From: Treponema sp. | GTDB taxonomy: Bacteria; Spirochaetota; Spirochaetia; Treponematales; Breznakiellaceae | Direction of reading: 5' to 3' | Length of the DNA: 64,000 nt | Assembly: GCA_009781635.1 (NCBI GenBank) | Contig: WQXU01000009.1 | Location: 42,739-106,738 of the forward strand | Shown: positions 8,337 to 17,534 of the stretch, one piece after another | Layout of the letters: every line of letters starts with the position of its first letter | How positions within the stretch are numbered: position 1 is the stretch's first letter | Notes under the pieces: model-generated | What the model was told of the DNA's origin: nothing | The model's database searches: none | The model's input: only the letters and a program-made list of their open reading frames with translations | Position numbers and translations under genes: made by a program

Positions 8337-11300
8337 CTAGAACGGTCTTTCCGCCAGGTACTTAAGTTCCTTCCACCTGCGTTCAACATTTGCCTTGGAA
8401 ATTGCAAGCAATTTATCTGCGCGCGTTTGATCTGCGGCTTTAAGGCTCTTGAAGCGGGTTTCCTTGTACATAAAATCTTCCAGAGCTGTTGTCGGATCTT
8501 TTGAATCAAGCTGGAAGGGGTTCTTTCCCTGATCTTTAAGGCGCGGGTCATAACGGTACAGGGGCCATAAGCCGCATGTCACTGCTGCCTTGCCCTGCTC
8601 CAGTCCCTTGCTCATATCGATGCCGTGGGCGATACAATGCGAATAGGCAATGATAAGAGACGGGCCATTGTATGATTCCGCTTCACGGAAGGCCTTGATG
8701 GTCTGCGGCATATTTGCACCTAATGAAATCGATGCGACATAGACATGGCCGTAACTCATTGCAATCGCGCCAAGGTCTTTCTTGCCTATGCTTTTTCCGC
8801 TATAGGCAAATTTTGCGATTGAGCCTACGGGTGTGGCTTTTGACATCTGGCCGCCGGTGTTGGAGTAAACTTCTGTATCCATACAGAGCAGATTTACATT
8901 TCTGTCGGATGCAATTACGTGATCAAGGCCGCCGAAACCAATGTCATATGCCCAGCCGTCACCGCCAAAGCCCCATACAGATTTTGCGATAAAGTGATCG
9001 GCAAGAGAGAGAAGCAGTTTTGCTGTGGGTTTACTGTCCTTTGCAAGCGCAGCTTTTAACTCATCAACATTTTTTCGCTGTTCCCCGATAGCCGCATCAT
9101 CTTCCTGTTTATTGGCAAGCAATTTATCAATGATTGCTCCTGCTATACCTTCGTTCTTTGCTCTCACTGCCATATCACGGGCATGTTCAGCAAGCTTGTC
9201 ACAGGTAAGCCTGAAACCATAGGCGAATTCTGCGGTGTCTTCGAACAAGCTGTTACACCATACAGGTCCGCGTCCCTGTGCGTTCTGGCAATACGGAGTG
9301 GTCGGCAGGTTTCCGCCGTAAATGGAGGAACAGCCAGTAGCATTGCCGATAAGAGCGCGATCGCCGAAGAGCTGGGACATAAGTTTGATATAAGGAGTTT
9401 CACCGCAGCCGCCGCAAGCGCCAGAGAATTCAAACAAGGGGCGTTTGTAGGCAAGAGACAAGGCATTGCTTAGCTCGCCTGATATCGGAGTGTCGGGAAG
9501 ACCAAGGAAGTAATCCCAAACCTTAACCTGCTCAGCGCGGAAATCCGGAGCATCAGAATACGGTACATATTTAAGAGCCTGCTTGCTGCCGTCTTCTTTG
9601 CACTGCGGACAAGCTGTAATACAAAGGCCGCATTCATAACAATCTTCGTAAGCGATTGCCAGTGTTGCCTTGTCGCCTTGCACTGCCTTCTTGTTTACTA
9701 TGTCGGCAGTCTGAAGACCCTTGGGCGCTTTGCTCACCTGATCATTGGTAAGGGTTTTCATTCTCATACAGGCATGGGGACATACAACTGTACAAATACC
9801 GCACTGGGTACAATCAGCTGGATTCCACAATGGTACGCGCTCTGCAACAGAGCGTTTTTCGTACTGGCTGGTAGCAGTCGGGAAAGTTCCGTCTGCGGGG
9901 ATTTTACTAACAGGCAGCGTTTCGCCGAACTGGAACGATACTGCTCCAAGTGTTTCCATAATCCAGTCTGCATCCGGGCGAGGATCTTTTTGCGCTGAAG
10001 CAAAAGGTTTTCTCATACGCTTGCTGCCGTCGGCAGTTGAATACTTTACTTCTTCTACAGCGTTCAGAGAAGCTTCTACCGTAGCATAGTTCTTTTGTAC
10101 AACATCGGCACCCTTTTTTCCGTAAGATGATTCGATATGCTGTTTCATTCTTGTTACAGCATCGTCCTGCGCCAATATGCCGGAAATTTTAAAATAAGCA
10201 GCCTGCATAACTGTATTGATGCGGTTACCCATTCCGGTGTTACGTGCAATTTCTGCAGCATTGATAACATAGAATTTCAGCTTTTTACTGATAATTTTTT
10301 CCTGGACTTCGATTGGAAGCTCTTTCCATACGTCAGCTGCCTTATAAGGGCTGTTAAGAAGGAAGGTTCCGCCTTCTCTTACTCTTGGAAGCATGTTGTA
10401 CATTTCCATATAGGAGAATTTATGTACAGCAAGGAAGTTCGCAGAGTTGATAAAATACGGACGGCGAATCTTGCCTTTTCCAAAACGAAGGTGAGAAACA
10501 GTAAAACCGCCGGATTTTTTTGAGTCATAGGAGAAATATGCCTGTACGTTAAGATCTGGTTTTGCTTCGCTTATAATTTTAATCGAGTTTTTATTTGCGC
10601 CGACTGTTCCGTCTGCTCCAAGACCGTAGAAGAGAGCTTCGTATACATCTTCATCCGGAAGAACAAAGTCCGGATCATAATCAAGACTCTTTCCAAGAAC
10701 GTCATCTTTCAAACCGACCATGAAGTTGGCGATTTTTTTGCCGGAAAGGTTATCAAATACTGCCCTAACCATGGTTGGTGTAAATTCTTTTGAGCCAAGA
10801 CCATAGCGTCCGCCTAAAACAAGCGGATTGGCGCTGAATTCGCCGCTGGCCTGCATTTCAGCAATAGCCGTACGTATATCAGTGTATAAAGGCTCGCCAA
10901 TTGCTCCCGGATCTTTTGTGCGATCAAGGACTGCGATTGATTTTACTGTTGAAGGCAGCGCTTTTACAAAGGCCTTTGCGTCAAAGGGACGGAACAGGCG
11001 CACTTTTACCATACCTGTTTTTTCGCCCTTGCCGTTCAGGAAGTCGATTGTCTCTTCAACGGTGTCGGCGCCGGAGCCCATTATAATGATAACTTTTTCC
11101 GCGTCAGGCGCGCCGTAGTAATCAAAGATACGATAAGCGCGGCCCGTCAATTTTGCGTATTTATCCATTTCCGCCTGGACAATTCCTGCGCAGGCTTCAT
11201 AGTACTTATTTACACCTTCGCGTCCCTGGAAATAAGTATCCGGGTTTTGTGATGTGCCGCGGATCATTGGTTTTTCCGGCGTAAGACCTCTTTTGCGGTG

Positions 11301-11909
11301 TTCTGCAACAAGATCGTCATCGATCATTTTGCGCATTAAATCGTAATCCGCTTCTTCTACCTTCTGCATTTCATGGCTGGTGCGGAAACCGTCAAAGAAG
11401 TGCAGGAAGGGAACCCGTGAGCGCAGAGTGCTTGCATGGGCAATAATAGCCAAATCCATTACTTCCTGGACATTATTCGAGGACAGCATTCCCCAACCGG
11501 TCTGGCGGCAGGCCATAACATCCTGATGATCACCGAAAATACAAAGACTCGATGTTGCAAGAGCGCGGGCGGAAATATGGAATACCGTGGAAGTAAGTTC
11601 CCCGGCTACCTTGTACATGGTTGGAATCATGAGCAGCAAGCCCTGGGAAGCGGTAAAGGTCGTTGACATAGCGCCGGTTGTAAGAGCGCCGTGTACTGCC
11701 GCTGCTGCGCCTGCTTCGGATTGTAATTCTACAACATCCGGGACAGCGCCCCAGATATTTTTACGCCCCTGGGCGGAAAACTCGTCGGAAAGTTCTCCCA
11801 TTTGGCTGGAAGGGGTAATCGGATAAATTGCGATTACTTCGCTTAGCGCATGGGCAACATGCGCCGCGGCTGTGTTACCTTCTATAGTAACATAATTTTT
11901 TTCTGCCAT
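8337..11909 (-). CDS. nifJ: Pyruvate:ferredoxin (flavodoxin) oxidoreductase
   Basis: A full-length 1190-residue single-chain PFOR. It oxidises pyruvate with CoA to acetyl-CoA, CO2 and reduced ferredoxin, the central step of anaerobic sugar fermentation. Seen: the N-terminal pyrimidine-binding domain (YPITPSSQMGE), the gamma-type domain, two ferredoxin-type [4Fe-4S] motifs (CTQCGICTVVCPHAC and CYECGLCITACPQC at about residues 690-760), and the C-terminal thiamine-diphosphate domain (GACGGCGETPY and GDGWAYDIGFGG). An AGAGGA ribosome site precedes the ATG. It is monocistronic, with its own promoter and structured leader upstream and an intrinsic terminator downstream. Cytoplasmic. Confidence 0.97.
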   Translation of the reverse strand: MAEKNYVTIEGNTAAAHVAHALSEVIAIYPITPSSQMGELSDEFSAQGRKNIWGAVPDVVELQSEAGAAAAVHGALTTGAMSTTFTASQGLLLMIPTMYKVAGELTSTVFHISARALATSSLCIFGDHQDVMACRQTGWGMLSSNNVQEVMDLAIIAHASTLRSRVPFLHFFDGFRTSHEMQKVEEADYDLMRKMIDDDLVAEHRKRGLTPEKPMIRGTSQNPDTYFQGREGVNKYYEACAGIVQAEMDKYAKLTGRAYRIFDYYGAPDAEKVIIIMGSGADTVEETIDFLNGKGEKTGMVKVRLFRPFDAKAFVKALPSTVKSIAVLDRTKDPGAIGEPLYTDIRTAIAEMQASGEFSANPLVLGGRYGLGSKEFTPTMVRAVFDNLSGKKIANFMVGLKDDVLGKSLDYDPDFVLPDEDVYEALFYGLGADGTVGANKNSIKIISEAKPDLNVQAYFSYDSKKSGGFTVSHLRFGKGKIRRPYFINSANFLAVHKFSYMEMYNMLPRVREGGTFLLNSPYKAADVWKELPIEVQEKIISKKLKFYVINAAEIARNTGMGNRINTVMQAAYFKISGILAQDDAVTRMKQHIESSYGKKGADVVQKNYATVEASLNAVEEVKYSTADGSKRMRKPFASAQKDPRPDADWIMETLGAVSFQFGETLPVSKIPADGTFPTATSQYEKRSVAERVPLWNPADCTQCGICTVVCPHACMRMKTLTNDQVSKAPKGLQTADIVNKKAVQGDKATLAIAYEDCYECGLCITACPQCKEDGSKQALKYVPYSDAPDFRAEQVKVWDYFLGLPDTPISGELSNALSLAYKRPLFEFSGACGGCGETPYIKLMSQLFGDRALIGNATGCSSIYGGNLPTTPYCQNAQGRGPVWCNSLFEDTAEFAYGFRLTCDKLAEHARDMAVRAKNEGIAGAIIDKLLANKQEDDAAIGEQRKNVDELKAALAKDSKPTAKLLLSLADHFIAKSVWGFGGDGWAYDIGFGGLDHVIASDRNVNLLCMDTEVYSNTGGQMSKATPVGSIAKFAYSGKSIGKKDLGAIAMSYGHVYVASISLGANMPQTIKAFREAESYNGPSLIIAYSHCIAHGIDMSKGLEQGKAAVTCGLWPLYRYDPRLKDQGKNPFQLDSKDPTTALEDFMYKETRFKSLKAADQTRADKLLAISKANVERRWKELKYLAERPF

Positions 11910-12046
11910 TTTATTCCTCTGCTAAGCTTAATATTATGCTGCCGAAAGGCAGCACATCAAAACCGGGCACGAAACAGGGTTTCATGCTTTTTACGGTGAC
12001 TTTTATAGGAGGATTTTAACACGGATCGGGGGTATATTCAATATAC
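11910..12046 (-). promoter_or_regulatory. nifJ promoter with palindrome and structured leader
   Basis: On the minus strand a -35 box TTGAAT (12036-12041) and a -10 box TAAAAT (12013-12018) are spaced by 17 bp. A perfect 15-bp palindrome, GTATATT-C-AATATAC (12032-12046), overlaps the -35 box and looks like an operator. Between the expected start point near 12006 and the ATG lie two hairpins: 11967-11987 (nine-pair stem, three-base loop) and 11938-11953 (GCTGCC stem, four-base loop). The role of the leader is unknown. Confidence 0.55.
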
Positions 12047-12085
12047 AAAAACATTATAATTGCGGAAAAAAGGGGCTGTTATGCG

Positions 12086-12466
12086 TTAATTCCCCAGTAT
12101 TTTTTCGATTCTGTTCAGCAATTCGCCTGCTTCATAGGGCTTGGTGATTAAATCCGCCGCTCCTATTCTTGATGCGTAAAGCTTTTCCCTTACACCGTCC
12201 AGCGATGTCAGAAATGCAATCGGAACATTGCGTAAAAGACTTATTCCCTTTATTTTATTATACGTTTCCCAGCCGTCCATTTCAGGCATTAATACATCAA
12301 GCAGAATTATACTGGGAACAAGCCCTTTGGATAAAAAAATCAACGCATCTTTTCCCGATTTTGCGGTGGTAACATCATAATGTCCCTTAAGAAGATTCTC
12401 GGCAATCACAAGATGAACTTCATTATCATCTACAATAAGAATTTTTTTCAGTATATTTTTTTCCAT
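12086..12466 (-). CDS. CheY-like single-domain response regulator
   Basis: A stand-alone receiver domain of about 126 residues. Seen: the acidic pocket (LIVDDNE), phospho-acceptor Asp in LLDVLMPEMDG (about residue 57), the conserved Thr (FLTS) and Lys (TKPYE). With no output domain it must act by protein contact, for example on a motor, kinase or phosphorelay. The ATG at 12466 is nine bases after AAGG; a TTG two codons earlier (12472) is possible. It is similar in style to the receiver of the HD-GYP protein at 4733-5758. It stands alone downstream of the nifJ promoter region, with no kinase next to it. Confidence 0.88.
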   Translation of the reverse strand: MEKNILKKILIVDDNEVHLVIAENLLKGHYDVTTAKSGKDALIFLSKGLVPSIILLDVLMPEMDGWETYNKIKGISLLRNVPIAFLTSLDGVREKLYASRIGAADLITKPYEAGELLNRIEKILGN

Positions 12467-12630
12467 AGACAATTGCCTTCTCCCTATTTATTGATTGTCG
12501 GCTATAATTCACAACCGCACAATAGTTAACTTGTAAAAACCCGGGTTTTTAAGGTTTTCACAAGCTTTTTGACAAAAAAAACAGGACACTGGGGCTTTTC
12601 ATAACAAATAAAAAAAGATATTATTGTTAG

Positions 12631-13332
12631 ATGAAGTACAATTTTAAGATATTTTTAACAGTTTTAACTATGGCTGCTTTTTTAAGCTGTAACAACGGCT
12701 CCGGTTCTTCCCAGAGGGAAGTGAATTTTGACAGAGATGCATCATATGCCCTGGGTTTAAATATCGGCGCAGGGCTGAAAGAAGGGCTGGAAGCTGACGG
12801 CATCTATCCCAATATCGATGAATTTATCAAAGGCATGAGAGACGGCATTGCAGGCAGAGAGCCAAGGTTTGATATATTACACGCAAGAGATATACTTGAT
12901 ACGGCATTAGACGCCATGATGGAAGAGGTATTTGCCGAAGCCAGACAGAAGGAAATTATCTTTCTTGCGGAAAATGCAAGAAAACCCGGCATAATAATCA
13001 CATCCAGCGGTTTGCAGTACGAAATTATTACTGAGGGAAACGGGCCGAAACCAAAGGAAATGGATACTGTTGTAGTGCATTATGACGGAAAATTCACAGA
13101 CGGAAAATTTTTTGACAGTTCCAATACAAGGGGATATCCTTCTGAGTTTGAATTAAACTGGATCATTCCCGGCTGGGCCGAAGGGTTGCAGCTAATGAGC
13201 GTGGGAAGCAAATACAGATTTTATATTCCATCGGAACTTGGTTACGGCGAAGAAGGCATACAGTCAATAATTCCGCCCTTTGCCACTCTTGTTTTTGATG
13301 TTGAGCTTCTGGAAATTAAGACTGAAAGCTAG
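12631..13332 (+). CDS. FKBP-type peptidyl-prolyl isomerase, lipoprotein
   Basis: 233 residues: a signal peptide with a lipobox (AAFLSC, Cys about 20), an N-terminal FkpA/Mip-like helical dimerisation region with the typical SYALGLNIG-like start (about 35-115), and a C-terminal FKBP domain (about 125-231; VVVHYDGKFTDGKFFDSS, GWAEGLQLM, YGEEGIQSIIPPFATLVFDVELL). It should catalyse proline isomerisation of exported proteins at the cell envelope. The stop lies 30 bases before the second FKBP gene, so the two form an operon. The ribosome site is weak. Confidence 0.92.
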   Translation: MKYNFKIFLTVLTMAAFLSCNNGSGSSQREVNFDRDASYALGLNIGAGLKEGLEADGIYPNIDEFIKGMRDGIAGREPRFDILHARDILDTALDAMMEEVFAEARQKEIIFLAENARKPGIIITSSGLQYEIITEGNGPKPKEMDTVVVHYDGKFTDGKFFDSSNTRGYPSEFELNWIIPGWAEGLQLMSVGSKYRFYIPSELGYGEEGIQSIIPPFATLVFDVELLEIKTES

Positions 13333-13361
13333 TGTCCTGGGACAATAAGCGGGGAGAAAAA

Positions 13362-14054
13362 ATGAAAAAATTGATAATTATACTGTGCATGTTTCTTGCG
13401 GCAACAGCATTACATGCAAGGGCAATTCAGGAAGATTACAGAAATGCAGAAGAAAAAGAGCGCGTCAGTTACGCCTTTGGAATGATAATCGGAGCCAACT
13501 TAAGCACAGCGCCGATTGACTTTGATTATGCTGCCTTTACCGAAGGATTAAGATCAATGTTAGACGAAAACATTGAATCTCAGTTCAGTCAGCAGGAAGC
13601 GATGGAGATTGTAGAAACAGCCCTGCATATTGCAATGGATAAGGTAACCGAAGAAAACCGCAGGCTTGAAGAAGAATTTCTTCTGACAAACAGCCAGCGC
13701 ACCGGAGTGCGGGTAACGGAAAGCGGCCTTCAATATGAAGTCCTTAAACATACAAGCGGAGATAAACCGGCCGGTAATGCTGTTGTAAAGGTGAATTATA
13801 CAGGAACATTTATAGACGGCAGCCTGTTTGACAGCTCAGCAGAAGATGAAGGCGCATACATACCTATTGAATTAGTCATACCGGGCTGGACAGAAGGCAT
13901 AATGCTGATGAGCGAAAGCAGCGTATACCGGCTTTTCATACCCTCGAATCTGGCCTACGGCAGAGACGGCATTCAGGGCTTAATTCCGCCCTATTCAACT
14001 CTTATATTTGAGGTTGAGTTACTCGAAATTATCAATGTCGATGATGACGAATAA
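13362..14054 (+). CDS. FKBP-type peptidyl-prolyl isomerase, exported paralogue
   Basis: A second FkpA/Mip-type isomerase, 230 residues, arranged like its neighbour: helical N-terminal region (SYAFGMIIGANL) then an FKBP domain (VKVNYTGTFIDGSLFDSS, YGRDGIQGLIPPYSTLIFEVELL). The start is the ATG at 13362, five bases after GGGGAG; the longer GTG option at 13332 would overlap the previous stop and add ten non-signal residues. The signal peptide (MKKLIIILC...LHARA) has no lipobox cysteine, so this copy should be soluble in the periplasm while its partner is lipid-anchored. Probably a tandem duplication. Confidence 0.92.
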   Translation: MKKLIIILCMFLAATALHARAIQEDYRNAEEKERVSYAFGMIIGANLSTAPIDFDYAAFTEGLRSMLDENIESQFSQQEAMEIVETALHIAMDKVTEENRRLEEEFLLTNSQRTGVRVTESGLQYEVLKHTSGDKPAGNAVVKVNYTGTFIDGSLFDSSAEDEGAYIPIELVIPGWTEGIMLMSESSVYRLFIPSNLAYGRDGIQGLIPPYSTLIFEVELLEIINVDDDE

Positions 14055-14066
14055 AATTGCCTGCAG

Positions 14067-14084
14067 CGCCGGAGAAATCCGGCG
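14067..14084. terminator. Hairpin between convergent fkp and phoR ends
   Basis: A 7-bp GC-rich stem with a GAAA loop (CGCCGGA, then its complement). It sits between the stop of the second FKBP gene and the stop of phoR on the other strand. The following T-run is weak (TTATTA), so it may act in both directions with modest strength. Confidence 0.5.
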
Positions 14085-14093
14085 TTATTAAAT

Positions 14094-15950
14094 TCAGCAT
14101 ATATAGGGAATTTTTATTCTGAATACCGAGCCTTTTCCGGCGGTGCTTTCCGCTTCGGCGCTTCCCTTGTGAAGCAGAGCAATGTGCCGGACAATGGATA
14201 AGCCAAGGCCGGTGCTTCTTTGACCGCTGTCTGCAGCGCCCCTTGAACGATCCACGCGGTAAAATCTTTCAAATATCCTTTCCAAATGTTCAGATGAAAC
14301 GCCTATCCCCTTATCGCGTACTTCAAAAATTAATACATCGTTTTGAACAAAGGCATTTAACCAAAGCGCGGATTTGGGCGATGAATACTTAATGCCATTG
14401 TCCAATAAATTAATCAATGCCTGAATAACCAACGAACCGAACAGTCTGGCCTTTAGATCATCCTGGCATTTGATATTTATTTCTATTTGTTTTTTCTTTG
14501 CATAGGGTTCTACAGAAACGGCTGCTTCATTTACAATTGATGCTATATCTTCTTCTTTCAGTTCCCGCTCGTTAACCGGGGAATTGTTTTCTATATCTGC
14601 AAGCACGAGTAATTCGTTGGTAAGGCTTTCCATAACTCCGGCATTTTTTAAAATGATCTCTGAAAAATGAAGCACCTGCTTTTTACTTTTTCCGTCAAAA
14701 CTATCCGCCGTATCAAGCAATGTTTCAGAGAATCCCTTGATAAGCTGGATAGGTGTGCGTAATTCATGCGATACATTTGCGACAAAATCCTTGCGCACTT
14801 TTTCCAGTTTTACAAGCCGGGTGATATCCTGTAAAACAAGAATTACGCCTGCAGCATCCGGCGCCATATGAAGGGGAGAAGCGTAAACCTGGAAATGAAC
14901 TTCTCCTGCCGGAAGGGAGCCCCCGTCCTTATCATCCTTTATACCGGTTTCAGAATCTGACAAGAGCGCAAGACCTGTATGGAAAGTAAGTTCTGTCTCA
15001 AACGGAGCGCCGCATGCAATTGCCTTTTTGGCAATTTCCGCAAGTTCCGCGGAACGCGTTGCTTCCAGCAGTGACATATTTTTTATACTGCGGCTTCCCA
15101 GATTGAAAAGTTCCCTTGCCCTTGGGTTTACCATGTGCAGTTTTAAAGCATGATCCATCGCAAAAACAGCTTCTGACATTCCGTTAAGGATTGCTTCCAG
15201 GCGGCTGCCTTCCGATTTTGCCTGTATCAGGCGCAGGTTTAATTCCTCTGTCATTGCGCGTAACGCTTTTTCCAGGCTCCTGAATTCCGGCGCGGCATGT
15301 TCAACAGCTTCGGGTTCGGATAATAAAAGCGAACTTGTCTGCGCAATGCTTACAAGCCTTTCCAGCGACATTGAAAGGGAGCGCGAATACATGATAATCA
15401 ACCAGAAAGCGGCGATTATAAACAGACAGATAAAAATTGCAAACGGAAGGAATACAGGTGAAACCCGCGCTCCGAACCCGGGAATGGAAACAGAAAGCCT
15501 GAACACGCCTGTTATATTGTTAAAATTGTCATAAACAGGCAGCGCATAATAAATACGCTTCATTCTGGTGCTGATTGAATCGCGCATCGAACTTCCTTCT
15601 CTGCCTTCCAGCGCCGCAATTACTTCTTCGCGATCGATGTGGTTTACAAGTCCGTCTGCAATATGAGAATCCCACAGCACATAACCTGACGGAGTAATCA
15701 GTGTAAGCCGGTAAGCATCGTAAACGCTTACCGGAAGCGAAATCTGAATTCCTGCATCCGCCTGAAATATTTCTGTTATGCGCTCATTTCCTATTACCGT
15801 CATTATTGTTTTAGCGGTGTTTCTAAGATTTGTCATGTTAACTCTATAGTAAAGATGATTCATGAATAACATTACAGATAACACAAATATTGCAGAAAAT
15901 CCCAGAACTGCAATCCCAAGAGTTATAAGGCTTCTTCTGAATATTGTCAT
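14094..15950 (-). CDS. phoR: Phosphate-regulon sensor histidine kinase
   Basis: 618 residues. TM1 is at about 8-32, followed by a periplasmic domain of about 130 residues, TM2 (FLPFAIFICLFIIAAFWLII), a HAMP-like linker, a PAS domain (ILNGMSEAVFAMDHALKLHMVN), HisKA (FVANVSHELRTP) and HATPase with N-box (LINLLDNGIKYS), G1 (DKGIGV) and G2 (STGLGLSIV). The order is that of Gram-positive and spirochaete PhoR, which senses phosphate status through PhoU and the Pst transporter. An AAGGA site precedes the ATG. It is third in phoU-phoB-phoR, facing away from the first pst operon, which supports the assignment. Confidence 0.88.
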   Translation of the reverse strand: MTIFRRSLITLGIAVLGFSAIFVLSVMLFMNHLYYRVNMTNLRNTAKTIMTVIGNERITEIFQADAGIQISLPVSVYDAYRLTLITPSGYVLWDSHIADGLVNHIDREEVIAALEGREGSSMRDSISTRMKRIYYALPVYDNFNNITGVFRLSVSIPGFGARVSPVFLPFAIFICLFIIAAFWLIIMYSRSLSMSLERLVSIAQTSSLLLSEPEAVEHAAPEFRSLEKALRAMTEELNLRLIQAKSEGSRLEAILNGMSEAVFAMDHALKLHMVNPRARELFNLGSRSIKNMSLLEATRSAELAEIAKKAIACGAPFETELTFHTGLALLSDSETGIKDDKDGGSLPAGEVHFQVYASPLHMAPDAAGVILVLQDITRLVKLEKVRKDFVANVSHELRTPIQLIKGFSETLLDTADSFDGKSKKQVLHFSEIILKNAGVMESLTNELLVLADIENNSPVNERELKEEDIASIVNEAAVSVEPYAKKKQIEINIKCQDDLKARLFGSLVIQALINLLDNGIKYSSPKSALWLNAFVQNDVLIFEVRDKGIGVSSEHLERIFERFYRVDRSRGAADSGQRSTGLGLSIVRHIALLHKGSAEAESTAGKGSVFRIKIPYIC

Positions 15951-15972
15951 TGCGCTGTCCTTATTTGTTTCA

Positions 15973-16674
15973 CTATGTTTCTTCAGGCGCTTTTAATCTG
16001 TAACCAACGCCGCGGATTGTTTCGATCATATCTCCGGCTTTCCCGAGTTTTTTCCGCAAGCCGAGTATTTGCACATCAACAGAACGATCCGTAACAGGAT
16101 AATCCGGCCCCCTGATTGCTGCAATAATCTGGTTACGCGAAAAAACAATATCAGGATTTGAAAGAAAATGTTTCAAAAGCGCAAACTCGGTAGCAAAAAG
16201 ATCCAGCTGACTGCCGCCGTAAAATGCCGTATGACGCGCGGCGTCAAGCTTTAATTCACCCTGCTGCCAGACATTAGCCGGGTTATCAGAAACGCCCTCT
16301 TCCTGCCGTCTTAGTCCCGCCCGCACTCTTGCAATCAGCACTTTGGGACTGTAGGGTTTTATAACATAATCATCTGCGCCAAGTTCAAGCCCCGTAACAA
16401 TATCGGATTCCTCGCCCTTTGCCGTAGTCATAATAACGGGAATATTTTTACATTGACTTATTTCTTTAATTTTTTTTAGAACTTTAAAACCATCCATGCC
16501 GGGCAGCATTATATCCAAAAGAATACAGTTTACCGTTCTGGATTTTAATATCTTTATTCCTTCTTCTCCGGTTTTTACCTGTAATAATTTCCAGCCTTCC
16601 CTCGACATTGCATGAGACAATAACTCTTGAATGGCAGGATCATCCTCAATAATCAGGATTACTGCTTTACTCAT
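15973..16674 (-). CDS. phoB: Phosphate-regulon response regulator
   Basis: A 233-residue OmpR/PhoB-family regulator. The receiver has Asp11-Asp12, phospho-acceptor Asp54 (CILLDIMLPGMDG) and the Lys of IKPYSP. The C-terminal winged helix ends with the recognition-helix region VTDRSVDVQILGLRKKLG and a wing (GVGYRL). An AGGAG lies four bases before the ATG. It overlaps the end of phoU by 8 bases. PhoB-class proteins bind 11-bp direct repeats, and such repeats are present upstream of both pst operons in this window, so the regulon is internally consistent. Confidence 0.9.
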   Translation of the reverse strand: MSKAVILIIEDDPAIQELLSHAMSREGWKLLQVKTGEEGIKILKSRTVNCILLDIMLPGMDGFKVLKKIKEISQCKNIPVIMTTAKGEESDIVTGLELGADDYVIKPYSPKVLIARVRAGLRRQEEGVSDNPANVWQQGELKLDAARHTAFYGGSQLDLFATEFALLKHFLSNPDIVFSRNQIIAAIRGPDYPVTDRSVDVQILGLRKKLGKAGDMIETIRGVGYRLKAPEET

Positions 16675-17332
16675 TTAGCTCCTCATGCTTGCCTTCGATC
16701 ATGTAGATAATAGCCTCGCAGATATTTGTTATGTGATCTCCAAGGCGTTCAAGCTGATTTGATGTAAGAAGTATTTGAACCGCATTTTTAACCTTGTCAG
16801 GATTTTTCTTCATTACTTTCAATATTTTTTCCGTCAGTTCCTTATGCTCTGTATCAATCTTGTCATCCATTGCGGCGGCAGTGCGCGCGGCATTTACATC
16901 CTGTTCCATAAAAGCGGATGCGGCAGCGCGGAGCATCTTCTGTCCTGTCTCCGCCATTTTCTCAAGATTTTCCTGCACCCTGAAAGACGCATCTTCGCTT
17001 TTTGCAAGTTTTTTTGCAGCGCGCGCAAGATGCACAGCATGATCTCCGATTCTTTCAATACTGGTTGTTAGTTTAAAAATTGTTACAAGTTCCCTTAAAT
17101 CGCGCGCAACCGGCTGCTGGGTGGCAATAAGGATAGCGGCATCGTTTTCTATTTTTACCTGCAGCAAATCTATTTGAGTATCATTAACGCGCACTTCGTT
17201 GGCAAGATCGGAGTTTCGGGTTTTTAGGGCAGCAAGGGCCTTGCCAAGATTTTCTTCAACCCTGGTTGCCATCTCTAAAATATCATGCCGTAAGCGGCTC
17301 AGTTCTTCAGTGAAAAATTTTCGTGATTCCAT
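16667..17332 (-). CDS. phoU: Phosphate-specific transport accessory protein PhoU
   Basis: About 221 residues forming two PhoU repeats of three helices (first: residues 1-105, with LRELVTIFKLTTSIERIGDHAVHLA; second: with ILLTSNQLERLGDHITNICEAIIYM). The E/DxxxD metal-binding motifs ERIGDH and ERLGDH are both present. PhoU dampens PhoR kinase activity when phosphate is plentiful and moderates Pst flux. I chose the ATG at 17332, preceded by a G-rich site about eight bases upstream; an earlier in-frame ATG at 17356 would place that site inside the gene. It is the first gene of phoU-phoB-phoR and divergent from pstB1. Confidence 0.93.
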   Translation of the reverse strand: MESRKFFTEELSRLRHDILEMATRVEENLGKALAALKTRNSDLANEVRVNDTQIDLLQVKIENDAAILIATQQPVARDLRELVTIFKLTTSIERIGDHAVHLARAAKKLAKSEDASFRVQENLEKMAETGQKMLRAAASAFMEQDVNAARTAAAMDDKIDTEHKELTEKILKVMKKNPDKVKNAVQILLTSNQLERLGDHITNICEAIIYMIEGKHEELNE

Positions 17333-17445
17333 ACCGTTGTCCCCCCTATGTATCATTATACTCTATCAGTTCTCCGAAAAGAAATAAATACTCTCCAGAC
17401 TAACGAACTGACTACTGAAAAACCTGTTAAAAAGGTATTTCTTTT

Positions 17446-17489
17446 ATGTTAAATTCAAATGAAAGAATTGTCAGAATTTGGTTAAAAAC
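17446..17489 (+). promoter_or_regulatory. Pho-box array upstream of pstB1
   Basis: Four direct repeats with an exact 11-bp period, with cores TTAA (17449), TGAA (17460), TCAG (17471) and TTAA (17482) in a TGTTAAA-like context. Over 41 positions the array matches the one at 26713-26753 at 34 without gaps. A further TTAA in phase lies at 17427. An 11-bp period is the known spacing of PhoB binding repeats. It lies between phoU (minus) and pstB1 (plus), 45 bases before pstB1. Confidence 0.75.
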
Positions 17490-17534
17490 CAGTGTAGAAT
17501 TTATCTCCAAAAAATGCTTTAATGACTTCCAGTA

